A DNA stretch of 64,000 nucleotides from Glandiceps talaboti (lineage: Eukaryota > Hemichordata > Enteropneusta > Spengelidae): NCBI RefSeq assembly GCF_964340395.1, contig NC_135554.1, positions 12,328,251 to 12,392,250 of the forward strand. The letters are read 5' to 3'. This document shows, one piece after another, positions 62,501 through 64,000 of this stretch. How positions within the stretch are numbered: the first letter of the stretch is position 1; every line of letters starts with the position of its first letter. The position numbers and the translations under genes are program-made. The notes beneath the pieces were generated by a model, which saw only the letters and a list, made by a program, of their open reading frames with translations, had not been told where the DNA came from and ran no database searches.

Positions 62501-63623
62501 GTTTGACCATGGATATTTTCCATGATTGTGTTCGTGATAAACACAAATTATTACGTTTCCGTTTTCTCTGTAATATTTAATATAATATATTTTATTGGAA
62601 ACGCACGCGAGGTTCTTGCGTTTTTTGATCTTTGAATGGTGGCAATTCTAATTTTGACCAATAATGTGATGGTCGGATCGACCTTTAACTACTGATTTTA
62701 TATTCCAGCCGGACTGCGAGTCCTTCGACTTGCCAAAGCCTGTGCCAACTACTTTGGAAACACTACTCCATGACTTGCCTCCATCATTGTATCAGCATAT
62801 CTGCGATTTGTTTAACGTGGAAACTACTGCTGGTGGTGATTGGCGATACTTAGCAGGTAAAAGTAATTTCACACATTCCTCATCGAATTCTATAATACTT
62901 AGTTGAATCAAATGTATCCTCTGAAACTTCAGACGTCTTTTAGAATCCGCATGTCATAAAAAAAACGTTGATCTTATCTGAAGTGTTTACGACTTACAAC
63001 CAGGCGTCTGTTTATAATTAATTATTTTATGGGTTGTCATATACAGTTTCATAACATGATACAACCGTTAAAGGGGAAGTAAGGGGTGGACCATTTTATA
63101 TTTGGTTGAATGGCTGCAGCATAGTCTGCAGCAAAGTGATGTGGGAAATTAACTGAACTGCACACTTTATTAGAAGAAATCTCGCAGGATGTTGAAATTT
63201 GGCATAGGCGATGAATATTCTGGATGATAAACGTGACATAATCAAAGACTGACTGTGTGTAATTGGGTTTAAATAGAAAAGTCATGAAAGCATTCCGCTT
63301 TGCAGTTTCTGATAATGAAGCACTCGTTGCTTAGCATCCATACCAAACAACAAAACAATTACTACATCATAGCCTTTATGGTTTATCAATTTACATATAT
63401 GTTTCTTCTTAATTCTCTTCATTTCACAGAAGAACTTGGGCACAGCGTCGGAAAGATCAAAGTATTCAGCAAAGAAGCAAATCCATGTGATGTAGTATTG
63501 ACCGATTGGTCACGTTCTGGTAATGCAACGGTAACAAATTTTCTCACGATTCTACAGCGACCATCACTACAGAGAGATGATGTTAGGAAGCTGATTGAAG
63601 GACATCTTGGAATGAACATGTGA
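59588..63623 (+). CDS. Roco-family GTPase (Roc-COR-Death) with a multi-pass membrane segment inside the Roc domain
   Basis: Three exons: 59588-62404, 62709-62856, 63430-63623 (1052 aa, introns phase 0 and phase 1, all GT-AG). The G1 P-loop GDNRVGKT is at residues 54-61, switch I STEGI at 78-82, G3 WDFAGDKDYY at 465-474 and G4 THRD at 530-533. Between switch I and G3, residues about 144-433 are a run of hydrophobic segments (about 144-163, 171-190, 195-225, 231-258, 262-275, 300-315, 326-342, 352-370, 386-401, 409-433). COR follows at about 600-930, with the COR-B-like DFGACLPDTLFLRLLAR at 791-807. Exons 2 and 3 encode a Death domain (DWRYLAEELG spans the junction). No leucine-rich repeats or kinase domain are present. 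Roc-COR proteins are GTP-dependent signalling switches; Death domains recruit apoptosis or innate-immune adaptors. Membrane anchoring is inferred. The ATG has G at -3 and +4 and follows a cctag acceptor at 59584, so a 5' non-coding exon is likely upstream. Confidence 0.88.
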
Positions 63624-63739
63624 TAAAAAAGTACATTTAAAAGCTAATACGATACGTAAATGTATAAGCACAGTTGAAGGTCCATTAAGTTGTGTAGTCA
63701 TTGAGCAACAAAAACTTGTTTTCATATCAAAAAATATTT

Positions 63740-63745
63740 ATTAAA
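63740..63745 (+). terminator. Possible poly(A) signal of the Roco gene
   Basis: ATTAAA lies about 117 bases after the Roco stop codon. It is the commonest variant of AATAAA, and no perfect AATAAA is nearer. In AT-rich DNA such a hexamer can occur by chance. Confidence 0.35.
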
Positions 63746-64000
63746 ATGGCAGCAATAATATTTCATTGGTTATATTTCCCGCTACATTTTTCAAGTTGTA
63801 TTGCTATCGGATAGACTAGTACATCTTGTCATATATATGGAACAATGACTGTCACAAGGTGAATTTTGTAAAGTATACTGGACTGACCCTTAGTCGGTCG
63901 ATATCCTGTTTATGTAGATTTAATAGGATGGTTGGTGGCTATTAGCATATTAGAGTACAGGTGGTTGGTGGTAGATAGGGCACTATACAAAGGTCTGAGA
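63746..64000. other. No gene seen; 3' flank of the Roco gene
   Basis: AT-rich sequence after the possible poly(A) signal; GGTGGTTGGTGG-type short repeats occur at the very end. Confidence 0.5.

Overview
The window is non-coding-rich, AT-rich genomic DNA of an invertebrate animal. Long (TA)n and tetranucleotide runs, divergent satellite arrays, many foldback elements, GT-AG introns and animal-type protein families all point that way. A Roc-COR-Death-domain protein and DIRS-type retrotransposon remains fit a marine invertebrate such as a hemichordate, lancelet, echinoderm or mollusc, but nothing here fixes the species. I found no rRNA or tRNA gene and no CRISPR array.

Only two host genes are convincing. 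At 59588-63623 (+) is a three-exon Roco-type GTPase that reconstructs to 1052 residues: a Roc domain, a COR domain and a C-terminal Death domain. About 300 residues with roughly 8-10 membrane-spanning segments sit inside the Roc GTPase fold, between switch I and the G3 motif. This is the most unusual object in the window. At 34732-36474 (-) is a BTB-BACK-Kelch protein whose whole coding region lies in one exon.

The rest is mostly mobile DNA and its debris. From left to right: a foldback MITE (7.3-7.7 kb); a direct duplication (7.7-8.8 and 10.1-12.1 kb) with a candidate secreted micro-ORF in the expanded copy; a 44/46-bp minisatellite with higher-order structure (12.9-13.9 kb); a LINE tail and an orphan terminal exon (14.1-14.7 kb); a five-copy ~295-bp satellite carrying perfect nuclear-receptor sites (15.3-16.9 kb); a long-TIR MITE (18.5-19.2 kb); a broken ISL2EU-like transposon with a YqaJ-like nuclease and a THAP-DDE transposase tail to tail (23.2-25.9 kb); a piggyBac transposase C-terminus (28.6-29.0 kb); a two-exon fragment of a TE-like gene (30.4-31.8 kb); a 326-bp satellite whose first unit was split by a 346-bp perfectly centred palindrome (33.2-34.3 kb); a foldback element with a 9-bp target duplication (41.1-41.3 kb); a TIR element with a Ulp1-protease/PHD fragment (41.4-44.1 kb); a recent 227-bp tandem duplication carrying a possible first coding exon (47.6-48.1 kb); and a 3.6-kb inverted-repeat-bounded element that combines a DIRS gag/RT with fragments of an uncharacterised protein family (49.6-53.2 kb).

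The two host genes have no visible functional link. Exon joins were read by eye from splice consensus and reading-frame agreement. Family names come from recognised motifs, not from database searches.
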